Assembly: GCA_052143575.1 (NCBI GenBank)
Contig: JBKQSP010000052.1
Span: 41,430-105,429 of the forward strand
DNA length: 64,000 bases
Reading direction: 5' to 3'
Source: JAKACA01 sp052143575
GTDB taxonomy: Bacteria; Actinomycetota; Acidimicrobiia; Acidimicrobiales; Bog-793
The first letter of the stretch is position 1. Each line of letters begins with the position of its first letter. The notes under the pieces were generated by a model that ran no database searches, was not told where the DNA came from, and saw only the letters and a program-made list of their open reading frames with translations. The translations under genes were made by a program, and so were the position numbers. Positions 47,093 through 56,771 of this stretch are shown piece after piece.

Positions 47093-48277
47093 ATGCCCGG
47101 ATCCGTCGTCGTCGCAGGGGCCCGCACGCCGATCGGCAAGCTCGCCGGAGCCCTCGCGGGCTTCACCGCCATGGATCTGGGAGGCATCGCCATCGCCGCA
47201 GCGCTCGAGCGGGCGGGCGTGCAGCCGACCGAGGTGGACTACGTCTTCATGGGCCAGGTGCTGCAGGCCGGCCAGGGCCAGATCACGGCCCGGCAGGCGG
47301 CCGTGAAAGCGGGAATCCCGATGACCGTGCCGGCGACCACGATCAACAAGGTCTGCCTCTCCGGCCTGAACGCCCTCTATCTCGCCGACCTCCTCATCCA
47401 GGCCGGCGACGCCGAGATCGTCGTCGCCGGCGGCATGGAGTCGATGACGACTGCGCCCTACCTGCTCCCCGGCGCCCGGGCGGGCTACCGGGCGGGCGAC
47501 CAGAAGGTCGTCGACTCGATGATGTACGACGGCCTCTTCGACGCTTTCGACCGCGTCGCCATGGGCGCCGGGACGGAGGGCTACGCCGGCAGAGCCAGCA
47601 TCAGCCGGGAGCGCCAGGACGCCTTTGCCGCCACGTCGCACGAGCGGGCTGCTGCGGCCATCAAGGACGGCCGCTTCGCCGACGAGATCGTCGCCGTGAA
47701 CGTCCCGCAGCGCAAGGGGGACCCGGTCGTCGTCGACACCGACGAGGGCGTGCGGCCCGAGACGACGGTGGAATCGCTCTCCAGGCTGAAGCCTGCCTTC
47801 GACAAGGACGGGACGATCACGGCCGGCAACGCCAGCCAGATCTCCGATGGCGGGGCCGCTCTCGTCGTGACGTCGCGGGCGAAGGCGGAGCAGCTCGGCG
47901 TCACGCCCCTCGGCGAGCTCGTCGCCTACGGCCAGGTGGCCGGACCGGACACCTCGCTCCTCACCCAGCCCTCGCGAGCCATCCTGAATGCCGTCGCCCG
48001 CTCCAGCCTCACGCTCGGCGACGTCGACCTCTTCGAGATCAACGAGGCCTTCGCTGCGGTCGGGGTCGCCTCCATCGACGATCTCGCCATCCCGGATGAC
48101 GTCGTGAACGTCAATGGCGGGGCGATCGCCCTCGGTCACCCGATCGGGATGTCAGGGGCGCGTCTCGCCCTCACGATCCTGCACGAGCTTCGCCGCCGCG
48201 GCGGCGGCATCGGTGCTGCCGCTCTCTGTGGCGGCGGCGGGCAGGGGGACGCCGCCCTCCTGCGCACGATCCCCTAA
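47093..48277 (+). CDS. Acetyl-CoA C-acetyltransferase (thiolase)
   Basis: Biosynthetic-type thiolase of 394 aa condensing two acetyl-CoA to acetoacetyl-CoA. The acyl-carrying cysteine is C88 in NKVCLSG; the C-terminal catalytic histidine is in GHPIGMSGAR and the second cysteine in CGGGGQGDA. GGAGGG precedes the ATG by 5-6 nt. It is divergent from ccr, consistent with supply of the C4 unit for that enzyme. Confidence 0.94.
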   Translation: MPGSVVVAGARTPIGKLAGALAGFTAMDLGGIAIAAALERAGVQPTEVDYVFMGQVLQAGQGQITARQAAVKAGIPMTVPATTINKVCLSGLNALYLADLLIQAGDAEIVVAGGMESMTTAPYLLPGARAGYRAGDQKVVDSMMYDGLFDAFDRVAMGAGTEGYAGRASISRERQDAFAATSHERAAAAIKDGRFADEIVAVNVPQRKGDPVVVDTDEGVRPETTVESLSRLKPAFDKDGTITAGNASQISDGGAALVVTSRAKAEQLGVTPLGELVAYGQVAGPDTSLLTQPSRAILNAVARSSLTLGDVDLFEINEAFAAVGVASIDDLAIPDDVVNVNGGAIALGHPIGMSGARLALTILHELRRRGGGIGAAALCGGGGQGDAALLRTIP

Positions 48278-48281
48278 GGGG

Positions 48282-48887
48282 CTATTTCGCCATCTCGCGG
48301 CGCCCGACAAGGGCGCGGCCGAGCGTCAGCTCGTCGGCGTACTCGAGGTCGCCACCGACTGGCAGGCCGCTGGCGATACGCGTCACCTTCACGCCGAGCG
48401 GCCCGAGGAGACGGGCGAGGTACATCGCCGTCGCTTCGCCCTCGAGGTTGGGGTTCGTGCAGATGATGACCTCGACGACACCCTCCGGCGCCAGGCGCTC
48501 GAGGAGCGGACGCAGGCGCAGCTGATCGGGCCCGATGCCTTCGATCGGGTTCAGCGCTCCGCCGAGCACGTGATAGGACCCGTGGAACTCCCGCGTGCGC
48601 TCGACCGCGACGATGTCGCGGGGATCCTCGACGACGCACACGATCGTGGAGTCACGGCGGGAGTCCGAGCAGATGGCGCACAAGGCGCCCTCGCCGACGT
48701 TGAAGCAGCGCTCGCAGAGGCGGATGCGGTCCTTCACCTCGGCGATGGTGGACGCCAGGCGGAGAGCCTCCTCCTTGGGCACCTCCAGGAGGTGAAAGGC
48801 AATTCGTTGAGCCGACTTCGGGCCGATCCCGGGAAGCCGGCCCAGCTCGTCGACGAGCTCCTGGATGGGGCCGGCAAAGACCGTCAC
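48282..48887 (-). CDS. recR: Recombination mediator RecR
   Basis: 201 aa. The N-terminal helix-hairpin-helix (LPGIGPKSAQRIAFHLL), the zinc finger C58/C61/C70/C73 and the Toprim domain (CVVEDPRDIVAVERT) are all present, at the usual RecR length. It loads RecA with RecF/RecO. GTG start immediately after the ybaB stop; last gene of the dnaX-ybaB-recR operon, convergent with the thiolase gene. Confidence 0.96.
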   Translation of the reverse strand: MTVFAGPIQELVDELGRLPGIGPKSAQRIAFHLLEVPKEEALRLASTIAEVKDRIRLCERCFNVGEGALCAICSDSRRDSTIVCVVEDPRDIVAVERTREFHGSYHVLGGALNPIEGIGPDQLRLRPLLERLAPEGVVEVIICTNPNLEGEATAMYLARLLGPLGVKVTRIASGLPVGGDLEYADELTLGRALVGRREMAK

Positions 48888-49571
48888 TCAGGACTCCGGG
48901 CCGTCGTCGTCGGTGCCCTCCGGCTCCTCGGGGCTCTCGGAGGCCGCGCCGGGCTGTCGGGCACGGGGCTCGCCATCGCCGCTCGGCCCCGCCGCCGGGG
49001 CGTTGGAGAGACCGAGGCCGGCCATGATGTCGTTGAGGCCGGCGGGCAGGCTCCCGCCGAGCGAGGCGGGAAGATTGCCGAGCGCACCCGTCAGGCCGGC
49101 GATGAGGTCCTCCGGGTTGCCGAGATCGCCCAGGTCGGGCAGTCCGAGCCCACCGAAGCTGGCGAGGCCACCGAGCTTGCCGAGGAGGCTGGAGAGGTCG
49201 ATCTCGGTGCTCTCGAGCTCGTCGGCGAGCTCGGACTGCAGCTCGACGACCTGAGCGAGACCGTCGCGCAAGGCGGCGAGGACGGCGTCCTCCAGCATGG
49301 CCACGTCGCTCGGGTCGACGAGAGCGGGATCGATGCGGATCGACACCGCCTCCAAGCCGCCTGTCAGCTGAACGACGACGGAGCCACCCGCTGAAGAGCC
49401 CTGCACGATGACGTCCGACGCCTCCTGGGCAACGTCGTCGAGCTGCTCGGAGACGACTTCCAACTGGGCGAGCAGGCCGTCCAGGCTGGCGCCCTGCTGG
49501 CGGGTCTCCTCCGCCTCCTCGTCACCTCCGGCGTCGTCGGCAGTGGCAGTCTCGTCCTCGTCGGACGCCAT
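48888..49571 (-). CDS. YbaB/EbfC-family nucleoid-associated protein, extended form
   Basis: 227 aa. The central part (about 25-130) resembles YbaB: a coiled region, then GGSVVVQLTGGLEAVSIRIDPALVDPSDVAMLEDAVLAAL. The family is usually about 105-130 residues; here an acidic N terminus and a Gly/Leu/Pro-rich C terminus of about 100 residues are added. GAGGAGG precedes the ATG at 49571, which shares a base with the dnaX stop. Its place between dnaX and recR confirms the call. Confidence 0.9.
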   Translation of the reverse strand: MASDEDETATADDAGGDEEAEETRQQGASLDGLLAQLEVVSEQLDDVAQEASDVIVQGSSAGGSVVVQLTGGLEAVSIRIDPALVDPSDVAMLEDAVLAALRDGLAQVVELQSELADELESTEIDLSSLLGKLGGLASFGGLGLPDLGDLGNPEDLIAGLTGALGNLPASLGGSLPAGLNDIMAGLGLSNAPAAGPSGDGEPRARQPGAASESPEEPEGTDDDGPES

Positions 49572-51577
49572 CAGGGCACCTCCTCTGTTCCGGGGAACGC
49601 TTCGAGCAGGCGGCCTTCCGCCCACGTCGCCGAGTCGTGGCGGCCGCCCACCTCGCCGGGCGCCAGATCTTCGAAATCGGGCATCTCCTCGTCCCCGCCA
49701 GCCTCGGTGAGGTCGGGCTGAGCCTTCATCGGCGGTGGCGCCGGCGACTTGGGCCGACCCCGCGTGGGCAGCGCCGAGCCAGCGGGTCCGTCGTCTTCAT
49801 GCCCGCCCGCCCCGCTCTCGTCGCCTCGCGCCGGGGCGTCGCTCGATCCTTCGCCGTCGCTCGCATCGGTGATGAGGCGGAGCCCGACGCGAGTGCCGAC
49901 ATGGCGGCTGATGGCTTCGGCCACTTCGCCCACGAGCGGCGTGGCGTGCTCGACGTGGGCGGAGTTGGGAAGGGCAAAGACGGCAGTGCCACCCTCCATG
50001 GCGACAAAACGACCGGCGTTGTAGACCGCTCGCGCCCGCGGTTTCAAGCTCGACAGCACATGATCCCCCCAGGCCAGCACGAGGTCGTCGCGCGTCGGCA
50101 GCTCGGCGGCGAGGACGGCGGCGGCCGGCGGGCCCACGGAGCCCTCGGCCGGCTCGCTCCGGGCGGCGTCCGAGCTCCGGGGTGCTGCTGCTGCGGCCGT
50201 GGCCTCGGACCCCGTCGATGACTGGCGCAGGTAGGCACCGAGTGCCGGAGAGGCACCGGACACCGAACCGGTCGGTGCCGCTGTTCCCTGATCGGCCGCC
50301 GCCTTCTCCTCCTTGGCGACGGCGCCCGGTGGTGTCGCCGCTGGGCTTGCCGCCGCAGAACCAGAAGGCGGCCGCTCGTCGGGCGGCCGGCCGGAGGAGG
50401 GCGGAGGTGCAGCCGGCGACGGCGGCGCTGCCGCGACCGCGACCCCACCGCTGGAGAGCTCGTGGACTCGGCGCTCCAGTCGCTCCACGCGCTCGAGAAG
50501 GGCGCCCGGACTCTCGTCCACCTCGGGATGAGTCAGCCGGACGAGTGCCACCTCGAAGGTCGTGCGCGCATCGAGCGCCTCGCGCATGTCGACGATGGCC
50601 GTTCCGATGACCTCGAGCGCCCTCACGCATCGGGCAGGCCCGAGGAGGGGGGCTGCCCCGCTGCTCGGAGCGTCCGCCAGGGCGGACTCACGCCCCAGCT
50701 CGGGTGCCATGGCGGACAGGAAGACCACCCTCAGCCCGTCCACGAGCTCGCCGGCCAGCCGGGAAGCGTCGAAGCCGGCAACCATGGCGGCATCGACGGT
50801 CTGCAAGGCGAGTCTGGTGTCCCGTTCGACGATGGCGGCGATGAGCTCCCGTACGAATCGGTCGTCGTCCTCGACGACTCCCGCCGCCGCCACGAGATCG
50901 AGAGCGGAAAGGGCGTCGCGTGCCGAACCATGGGCGCGTCGGACGGCCGCTTCGATCCCGTCGGCGGGGAGGTCGAGGTGGGCATCGCCGGCGATGTCGG
51001 TCAGGAGCTCTTCGAGCGTGGAGGCCTCGAGGAGATGAAACTCGAAATGCTGCGTGCGGCTGCGAATCGTCGGGAGGACCTTCTGCGGATCCGTCGTGGC
51101 CAGCACGAACACGACGTGGCTGGGCGGTTCCTCCAACGTCTTCAAAAGGGCGTTGGAGGCCGCCGTCGAGAGCATGTGAACCTCGTCGACGATGTACACC
51201 TTCCACTTACCGGGCGTCGCAAGGGCAGCTCGGGCGACAAGATCCCGCATGGCGTCCACACCGTTGTTGGAGGCGGCGTCGAGCTCGTGGACGTCGAGAG
51301 AAGCCCCGCGGGCGATGTCGACGCAGGATGGGCACGTCCCGCAGGGCTCGCCGTCCTCGGGCGTGGCGCAGTTGAGCGCCTTGGCGAGGATGCGCGCCGT
51401 GGAGGTCTTGCCGGTGCCGCGTGGGCCCGAGAAGAGGTAGGCATGGGCCACCCGTTCGTCGCGCACGGCGTTTCGCAGGCCGAGCACCACGTGTCCCTGC
51501 CCGCGCACCTCGGAGAAGCGTTGTGGCCGGTACCGCCGATAGAGCGATTGGAACTGTTCGGCCACGGCGATCGACAT
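49571..51577 (-). CDS. dnaX: DNA polymerase III subunit gamma/tau
   Basis: Clamp-loader ATPase of 668 aa. Walker A GPRGTGKT (51-58), zinc-binding C70/C79/C82/C85, DEVHML Walker B and the sensor segment ATTDPQKVLPTIRSR are complete. The C-terminal 250 residues are Pro/Ala-rich with a terminal tau-like domain. Start at ATG 51577 (MSIAVAEQFQSLYRRYRP) matches the family; the frame upstream has no homology. Operon with ybaB and recR. Confidence 0.96.
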   Translation of the reverse strand: MSIAVAEQFQSLYRRYRPQRFSEVRGQGHVVLGLRNAVRDERVAHAYLFSGPRGTGKTSTARILAKALNCATPEDGEPCGTCPSCVDIARGASLDVHELDAASNNGVDAMRDLVARAALATPGKWKVYIVDEVHMLSTAASNALLKTLEEPPSHVVFVLATTDPQKVLPTIRSRTQHFEFHLLEASTLEELLTDIAGDAHLDLPADGIEAAVRRAHGSARDALSALDLVAAAGVVEDDDRFVRELIAAIVERDTRLALQTVDAAMVAGFDASRLAGELVDGLRVVFLSAMAPELGRESALADAPSSGAAPLLGPARCVRALEVIGTAIVDMREALDARTTFEVALVRLTHPEVDESPGALLERVERLERRVHELSSGGVAVAAAPPSPAAPPPSSGRPPDERPPSGSAAASPAATPPGAVAKEEKAAADQGTAAPTGSVSGASPALGAYLRQSSTGSEATAAAAAPRSSDAARSEPAEGSVGPPAAAVLAAELPTRDDLVLAWGDHVLSSLKPRARAVYNAGRFVAMEGGTAVFALPNSAHVEHATPLVGEVAEAISRHVGTRVGLRLITDASDGEGSSDAPARGDESGAGGHEDDGPAGSALPTRGRPKSPAPPPMKAQPDLTEAGGDEEMPDFEDLAPGEVGGRHDSATWAEGRLLEAFPGTEEVP

Positions 51578-51739
51578 TAGGGCGCCCGGCGGGCCCCCGT
51601 ACCGGGAACTGATGGCGAGAGACGTCCGGCGGGCGCCCCAGCAGCCCGGACAGGGCACTCGGCGAATTCCCGGGAAACCAACAGCGCTGCCACAGCGGTC
51701 TCCGGGCAGGTTCTCAACCCGGCCGTGCAGAGTGGCCGT

Positions 51740-53200
51740 ATGGCAGTGCTCCGCAATTCGCCTCCGTCTCCGATCGTCCGCCCGGTCCGTCGTCACATCC
51801 GTTCCGACACGGCGACGACGGCGGTCGCCCTCCTCGTGGCAGAGCGCGCCCGAGCGGGCGGCGATGCCGTCGCCCTCCTCGACGAGCTGGGTGAGGCGGT
51901 CACCTGGCGCGATGTCGCCATGGCGGCAGAACAATGGCGGAGCCGGTTCGACGAGGAGCTCTCGAGCGGGACCCCCTTCGAGGTCTGCGTCGGCCTTGTC
52001 CTCTCCTCACCCTTGGAATTCGGCCGCCAGTACCTCGCTGCGCTCGCCGCCGGCGTGCCCGTCGCTCCTCTCAACGCCAGGCTGTCGCAAGCCGAGCTGC
52101 TGTGGGCGACGGCCTCGATCGGGCTCTCGCACGTCATGAGCGAGGGAGGCGAGCTGACCCAGATGAGGCAACGGAGGCGGCGCGCCGGAGTCGCACCGAG
52201 GCTCGCAGGCGACTTCCCACTGAGCGGTTTCGAACAGGGGCTGGCGGGTGGCTGGCACCCGAGCATGACGCCCATTGCCGGCTCGCCGGCAGGGCTGCCC
52301 GCTCGCCGAGCGCCTGCGGTCGTGATCACAACGGCAGGCTCGACGGGAGCTCCAAAGCTCGTCCCGTTCACGCAGCGCCAGCTGCTCGTCGCCGCCTCCC
52401 GGGCCGTGCGGCACCTCGGATTGCAGCGCGGCGACCGCGCTTACGTGTCGACGCCCCTGCATGGCGTTGACGGGCAGGTGGTGGGGATTCTCGCCCCCCT
52501 CGTGTCCGGAGGCTCGGCCGTGCTGGCCCGCTTTCACGAGCTCAGGTACTGGGACACCGTCGAGCGCTCCGGGGCGACTTGGCTCAACCTCGATCCGGCG
52601 ATGGCGGCGGCCCTCGTCGATGCCCCGCCTCCGGCCCCCGACCTGCGGGATCGGGTGCGCTTCGCCGGCGTCGGCGGAGGTGGGCTGCCCTTGCAGACGC
52701 ATGCCAGGCTGTGGCTGGCCGCCGGCATCTCTCTGCTCGAGACCTACACCGTCAGCGAGGCAGCCGGCACCGTGGCGGCCAACCCCGTCGTCGTGGCCGA
52801 TCGCCGACCTGGGTCCGTCGGCCGCCCAGTCGGTGTCGAGCTGCGCATCGTCGACAGCAACTCGCAACTCGCTCCGGTCGCAACCCCGGGGCGGATCCAG
52901 ATTCGCGGCGATTGTGTCGCCTACCACTACCTCCCCTACGGGCGGCGAGGTGCCGCGGACTCGATGCCAGCTCGAGGACCAAACGGCTGGTTCGATACCG
53001 GCGACGTCGGCTTCGGCACCGCCGAGGGCTATCTGTACGTGACCGGCCCCGCCGGCACTGACGAGCCGGCGGGGGACGGCTACGCCGGCTGCGGGCTGGC
53101 TTCCGGTATCCGACGCGACCTCGGCGCTACCGAGCGCAGCAGCCAGGTCGCCTGCGGCACACCGGCGAGTCCGCTGAGAGCTGCTGCCTTCCGGCCCTGA
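51740..53200 (+). CDS. AMP-dependent ligase/synthetase family protein, C-terminally truncated
   Basis: Adenylate-forming enzyme core of about 435 aa plus a non-homologous end. The P-loop TTAGSTGAPKLVPFT, the A5 region ETYTVSEAAG and the A8 motif GWFDTGDVG are present. Just after GYLYVTG the C-terminal subdomain with the catalytic lysine is missing; the frame instead runs into bases complementary to the ffs RNA. Full thioester chemistry is therefore unlikely: it may be a decaying gene or a one-step adenylate enzyme. Leaderless start predicted: CAGAGT at 51728-51733 is 6 nt before the ATG. Confidence 0.75.
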   Translation: MAVLRNSPPSPIVRPVRRHIRSDTATTAVALLVAERARAGGDAVALLDELGEAVTWRDVAMAAEQWRSRFDEELSSGTPFEVCVGLVLSSPLEFGRQYLAALAAGVPVAPLNARLSQAELLWATASIGLSHVMSEGGELTQMRQRRRRAGVAPRLAGDFPLSGFEQGLAGGWHPSMTPIAGSPAGLPARRAPAVVITTAGSTGAPKLVPFTQRQLLVAASRAVRHLGLQRGDRAYVSTPLHGVDGQVVGILAPLVSGGSAVLARFHELRYWDTVERSGATWLNLDPAMAAALVDAPPPAPDLRDRVRFAGVGGGGLPLQTHARLWLAAGISLLETYTVSEAAGTVAANPVVVADRRPGSVGRPVGVELRIVDSNSQLAPVATPGRIQIRGDCVAYHYLPYGRRGAADSMPARGPNGWFDTGDVGFGTAEGYLYVTGPAGTDEPAGDGYAGCGLASGIRRDLGATERSSQVACGTPASPLRAAAFRP

Positions 53201-53258
53201 CTCGGTTCACGGTCGCCAGTTGCGCAGAACCCGGCCGCTGCGCGCGGCAGCGCCGAGC
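53118..53258 (-). ncRNA. ffs: Signal recognition particle RNA (4.5S-like)
   Basis: The minus strand carries the SRP domain IV core: GTGAACC (53210-53204), GTCAGGGCCGGAAGGCAGCAGC with the GGAA tetraloop (about 53202-53181), then CTCTCAGCGG. The flanks pair: CTCGGCGCTGCCG near 53257 with CGGTAGCGCCGAG ending near 53120. The RNA binds Ffh to target nascent membrane proteins. Ends are estimated from the outer stem. Its position between tRNA-Ser and dnaX matches other actinobacteria. Confidence 0.9.
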
Positions 53259-53303
53259 CATCACGATACCCTGAGGCGCCGCCGGCGCTCACCGCGCCGG
53301 CTC

Positions 53304-53388
53304 GGAGGAGTGCGAGAGCGGCCGAATCGGCACGATTGGAAATCGTGTGACCTGCAAGGGTCCGTGGGTTCAAATCCCACCTCCTCCG
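53304..53388 (+). tRNA. tRNA-Ser (anticodon GGA)
   Basis: Class II tRNA of 85 nt. Acceptor GGAGGAG pairs with CTCCTCC, discriminator G. Anticodon arm CACGA-TTGGAAA-TCGTG gives GGA. A long variable arm precedes the T-arm GTGGG-TTCAAAT-CCCAC. CCA is not encoded. Confidence 0.96.
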
Positions 53389-53510
53389 CTGCACACGCCC
53401 TGGTCAGGCACTCGCACCCCATTGCCGGAACATGCAAGCACCTGTCCATGGTCGACCCATACCCCGGATGCCGCCGCTGTCCGCCGCCAGACGGACCTAC
53501 GCTTTGCCGT

Positions 53511-54326
<816 letters not shown>

Positions 54327-54358
54327 CGTGCTGTATCGGTCTTCGCCCGAGCGTCATC

Positions 54359-55411
54359 GTGAACGTGACGCAGGCAACCTCGCGGCGCAGTGGCCGCGTC
54401 GTGCGGGCTCTCGCCGGATTGGCCCTCATCAGCCTGGCCTTGGGAGTCGGCCTCTCCGGCTGCAGCAACAACAGCAGCAGCAGCAGTAGCAGCAGTAGCA
54501 GCAACATGGGGTGGTCCGCCGGTGTCCAAGTCGACACCCGCAGCGAGGCCCTCCTGTCGGTGTCGTGCGCGTCGACTTCGTTCTGCGTGGCGGTCGACGT
54601 CCCCGTATCGGCCATCAGCGGGCCGGCGAGCGCCAGAGCGATCGTCTACAACGGCAGCGCCTGGTCGGCACCAGCGCTGGTCAGCCCACACACAGCCTTG
54701 TTGGCCGTGTCGTGCCCGACGGCGTCGTTCTGCGCCGCCCTCGGCACGGGTGGTCGCGCCTTCACTTACGACGGCATCACCTGGAGGGCGTACGAACACG
54801 TGGACGAGCACGGGACCATCGATGCGGTCTCGTGCGCCACGCCACGGTTCTGTGCCGCCGCCGACGACAACGGTGGTGTTCTCACCTGGAACGGCAGAGC
54901 GTGGTCAGCAGTTCGCCGACTCGCCCCGGGTGTCCAGATGGGAGGTGTGTCATGCCCTTCGACGTCATTCTGCATGGCCGTCGATCTGTACGGTGCCTTT
55001 ATCTTCAACGGCAAGTCATGGTCGACACTCGAGCTCCTCGGCAACCCCACTGATCCGACCACGGGCGAGCCGGTGGCCGTGTCGTGCACCTCATCGTCGT
55101 TCTGCGTGGCGATCGGAGACAGCGGCGGCGTGTTCACGTTTCGAAACGGGACATGGTCGACGGAGCCCAGTGTCGACACCTACCAGGGCGGCTCGGCACA
55201 GCTCTTCGGCGTCTCCTGTGCCTCGCCGAGTTTCTGCCTGGCGATAGACCAGGAGGCGATCCAATACCTGACCTTCAATGGTTCGACATGGACGAAGCCG
55301 ATTCAGATGACGCCACCGGTGCCAGGTGGCCTGCAGTCCGTCTCCTGCCCGTCGGCGTCCTTCTGTGTGGCGGTCGACACGGAGAACCACGCCTTCTACT
55401 GGCGAGCCTGA
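54359..55411 (+). CDS. Lipoprotein with seven SC-FC repeats (predicted seven-bladed beta-propeller)
   Basis: 350 aa. Signal peptide with lipobox LSGC (C35) and a Ser-rich linker, then seven units of about 45 residues. Each has VSCxSxSFCxAxD with two cysteines four to ten residues apart and a following NGxxWS strand. Seven equal units strongly suggest a closed propeller with one disulfide per blade. Ligand unknown. GTG start 33 nt after the upstream membrane gene; a joint surface function is possible. Confidence 0.8.
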   Translation: MNVTQATSRRSGRVVRALAGLALISLALGVGLSGCSNNSSSSSSSSSSNMGWSAGVQVDTRSEALLSVSCASTSFCVAVDVPVSAISGPASARAIVYNGSAWSAPALVSPHTALLAVSCPTASFCAALGTGGRAFTYDGITWRAYEHVDEHGTIDAVSCATPRFCAAADDNGGVLTWNGRAWSAVRRLAPGVQMGGVSCPSTSFCMAVDLYGAFIFNGKSWSTLELLGNPTDPTTGEPVAVSCTSSSFCVAIGDSGGVFTFRNGTWSTEPSVDTYQGGSAQLFGVSCASPSFCLAIDQEAIQYLTFNGSTWTKPIQMTPPVPGGLQSVSCPSASFCVAVDTENHAFYWRA

Positions 55412-55448
55412 GGCAGATGGGTTCCCAGCGTGCTGGAGTTCCGTGGGG

Positions 55449-56771
55449 CTAGGCCTGGCGCGGGGCACCTCGGCGGGACAGGACGTCGATGGCTGCGGCC
55501 GCCAACAGCACCCCGGCAACGACGACGTCAATCCATTGGCTCGGCACGCTGAGGAGATAGAGGCCGTTGTAGATGCCACCGATGACGAGGCCGCCCAGTA
55601 CACCGTGGATGGTCCTGCCCCGGCCACCGAAGAGGCTGGTGCCACCGATGACAGCGGCGGCCACCGCCAACAGCACATAGCTGTTGGCGGCCTTGATGAT
55701 GTTGGTCGTCAGCGAGACCTGCCATGAGGCGAACAGCACGCCGGCAATCCCGGAGGTCACTGATGCCAGGACGAAGCCCCAGGTGCGGATGGCGGGCAGG
55801 CTGACCCCGGCTCGGCGTGCCGCTTCGGGGTTGCCGCCGATGGCATAGACGTAGCGGCCGAAGCGGGTCCGCTGCAGCAGGAACGTCGATGCGCCCAGCA
55901 CGACGAGGACGATCGGGATGATGTAGGGAACTCCTTCGATCGTCCCGAAGTGGGCACGGTTGACGTTGCAAAGCGCTACCACGGCGACGCCGGCTAGCGC
56001 CATGAGGGCGATCTTCAGAGCGGTGAGGCTTGGTGGCGGGGCCGACAGGCCGTCGCGGCGCCTGCGGACGTCGCGCCGCCAGAGGAGGGCGCCGACGGAC
56101 CCCACCACCACGGCCAGAATGACCCAGCCGGCCACTGGGTTGAACTGTCCCCAGAAGATGTCGTAGAGGATGACCTCGTTGTTGAACCGCGAGTTGCCGA
56201 TGCCGACGAGAGATCCGCCAAGGACGAGGATCGCCACACCCTCGAGAACGAGCAACCCGCCCAGGGTGACGATGAACGACGGCATCTTCAGCCGGGCCAC
56301 GAGCGTCCCCTGGATGGCGCCGACCCCAGCGCAGAGAAGGAGCGCCGCGATGATCGCTGCCCACCACGGCCAACCCGCCCCGCTCGGCTGCACGAGCTTG
56401 GCGACCACGACGCCGGAGAGCCCCATGACGAGCCCCACGGAGAGGTCGATCTCGCCGAGGAGGAGGGCGAAGATCTCCGCGATTGCCAGCACCATGTACA
56501 CGGTGCTCTGCTCGAAGAGATTGACGAGGTTCTGGGGGGACAGATACTTCGAATTGGCGACCTGGAAGCTGATCGCGACCACCACGATGGCGAGGACCAC
56601 GGGCAGGACACCGCTGTTGCCGCTGCGGAGCCGAAGCCACCAGCCCCGCATGTAGTCACCCAGCGACTCGGCGAGCAGCTCGGGCGGAACCTCCGCCACC
56701 GCCACGTCAGGGGCGGCCGTGAGGTCGACCACCGTCTCGGTCGGGCCCTCCCCGAAGACCCGGTCAGACAC
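55449..56771 (-). CDS. Xylose/ribose-type ABC transporter permease, subunit B
   Basis: Permease of the XylH/RbsC (BPD_transp_2) family, 440 aa, about ten helices. The coupling segment GGNPEAARRAGVSLPAIRTWGFVLAS is clear. It is a paralogue of the preceding permease (shared RFGRYVYAIGGNPEAARRAGVS and GGTSLFGGRG). The GTG start overlaps the upstream gene by 8 bases. Two different permeases suggest a heterodimeric channel. Confidence 0.88.
   Translation of the reverse strand: MSDRVFGEGPTETVVDLTAAPDVAVAEVPPELLAESLGDYMRGWWLRLRSGNSGVLPVVLAIVVVAISFQVANSKYLSPQNLVNLFEQSTVYMVLAIAEIFALLLGEIDLSVGLVMGLSGVVVAKLVQPSGAGWPWWAAIIAALLLCAGVGAIQGTLVARLKMPSFIVTLGGLLVLEGVAILVLGGSLVGIGNSRFNNEVILYDIFWGQFNPVAGWVILAVVVGSVGALLWRRDVRRRRDGLSAPPPSLTALKIALMALAGVAVVALCNVNRAHFGTIEGVPYIIPIVLVVLGASTFLLQRTRFGRYVYAIGGNPEAARRAGVSLPAIRTWGFVLASVTSGIAGVLFASWQVSLTTNIIKAANSYVLLAVAAAVIGGTSLFGGRGRTIHGVLGGLVIGGIYNGLYLLSVPSQWIDVVVAGVLLAAAAIDVLSRRGAPRQA

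Noticed and set aside
51578..51739. Expected SRP RNA directly upstream of dnaX
   Set aside because: No GGAA-tetraloop core there on either strand; the real ffs core is at 53181-53210.
53220..53510. Upstream extension of the membrane protein frame
   Set aside because: It would translate through tRNA-Ser; the leaderless GTG at 53511 is a better start.
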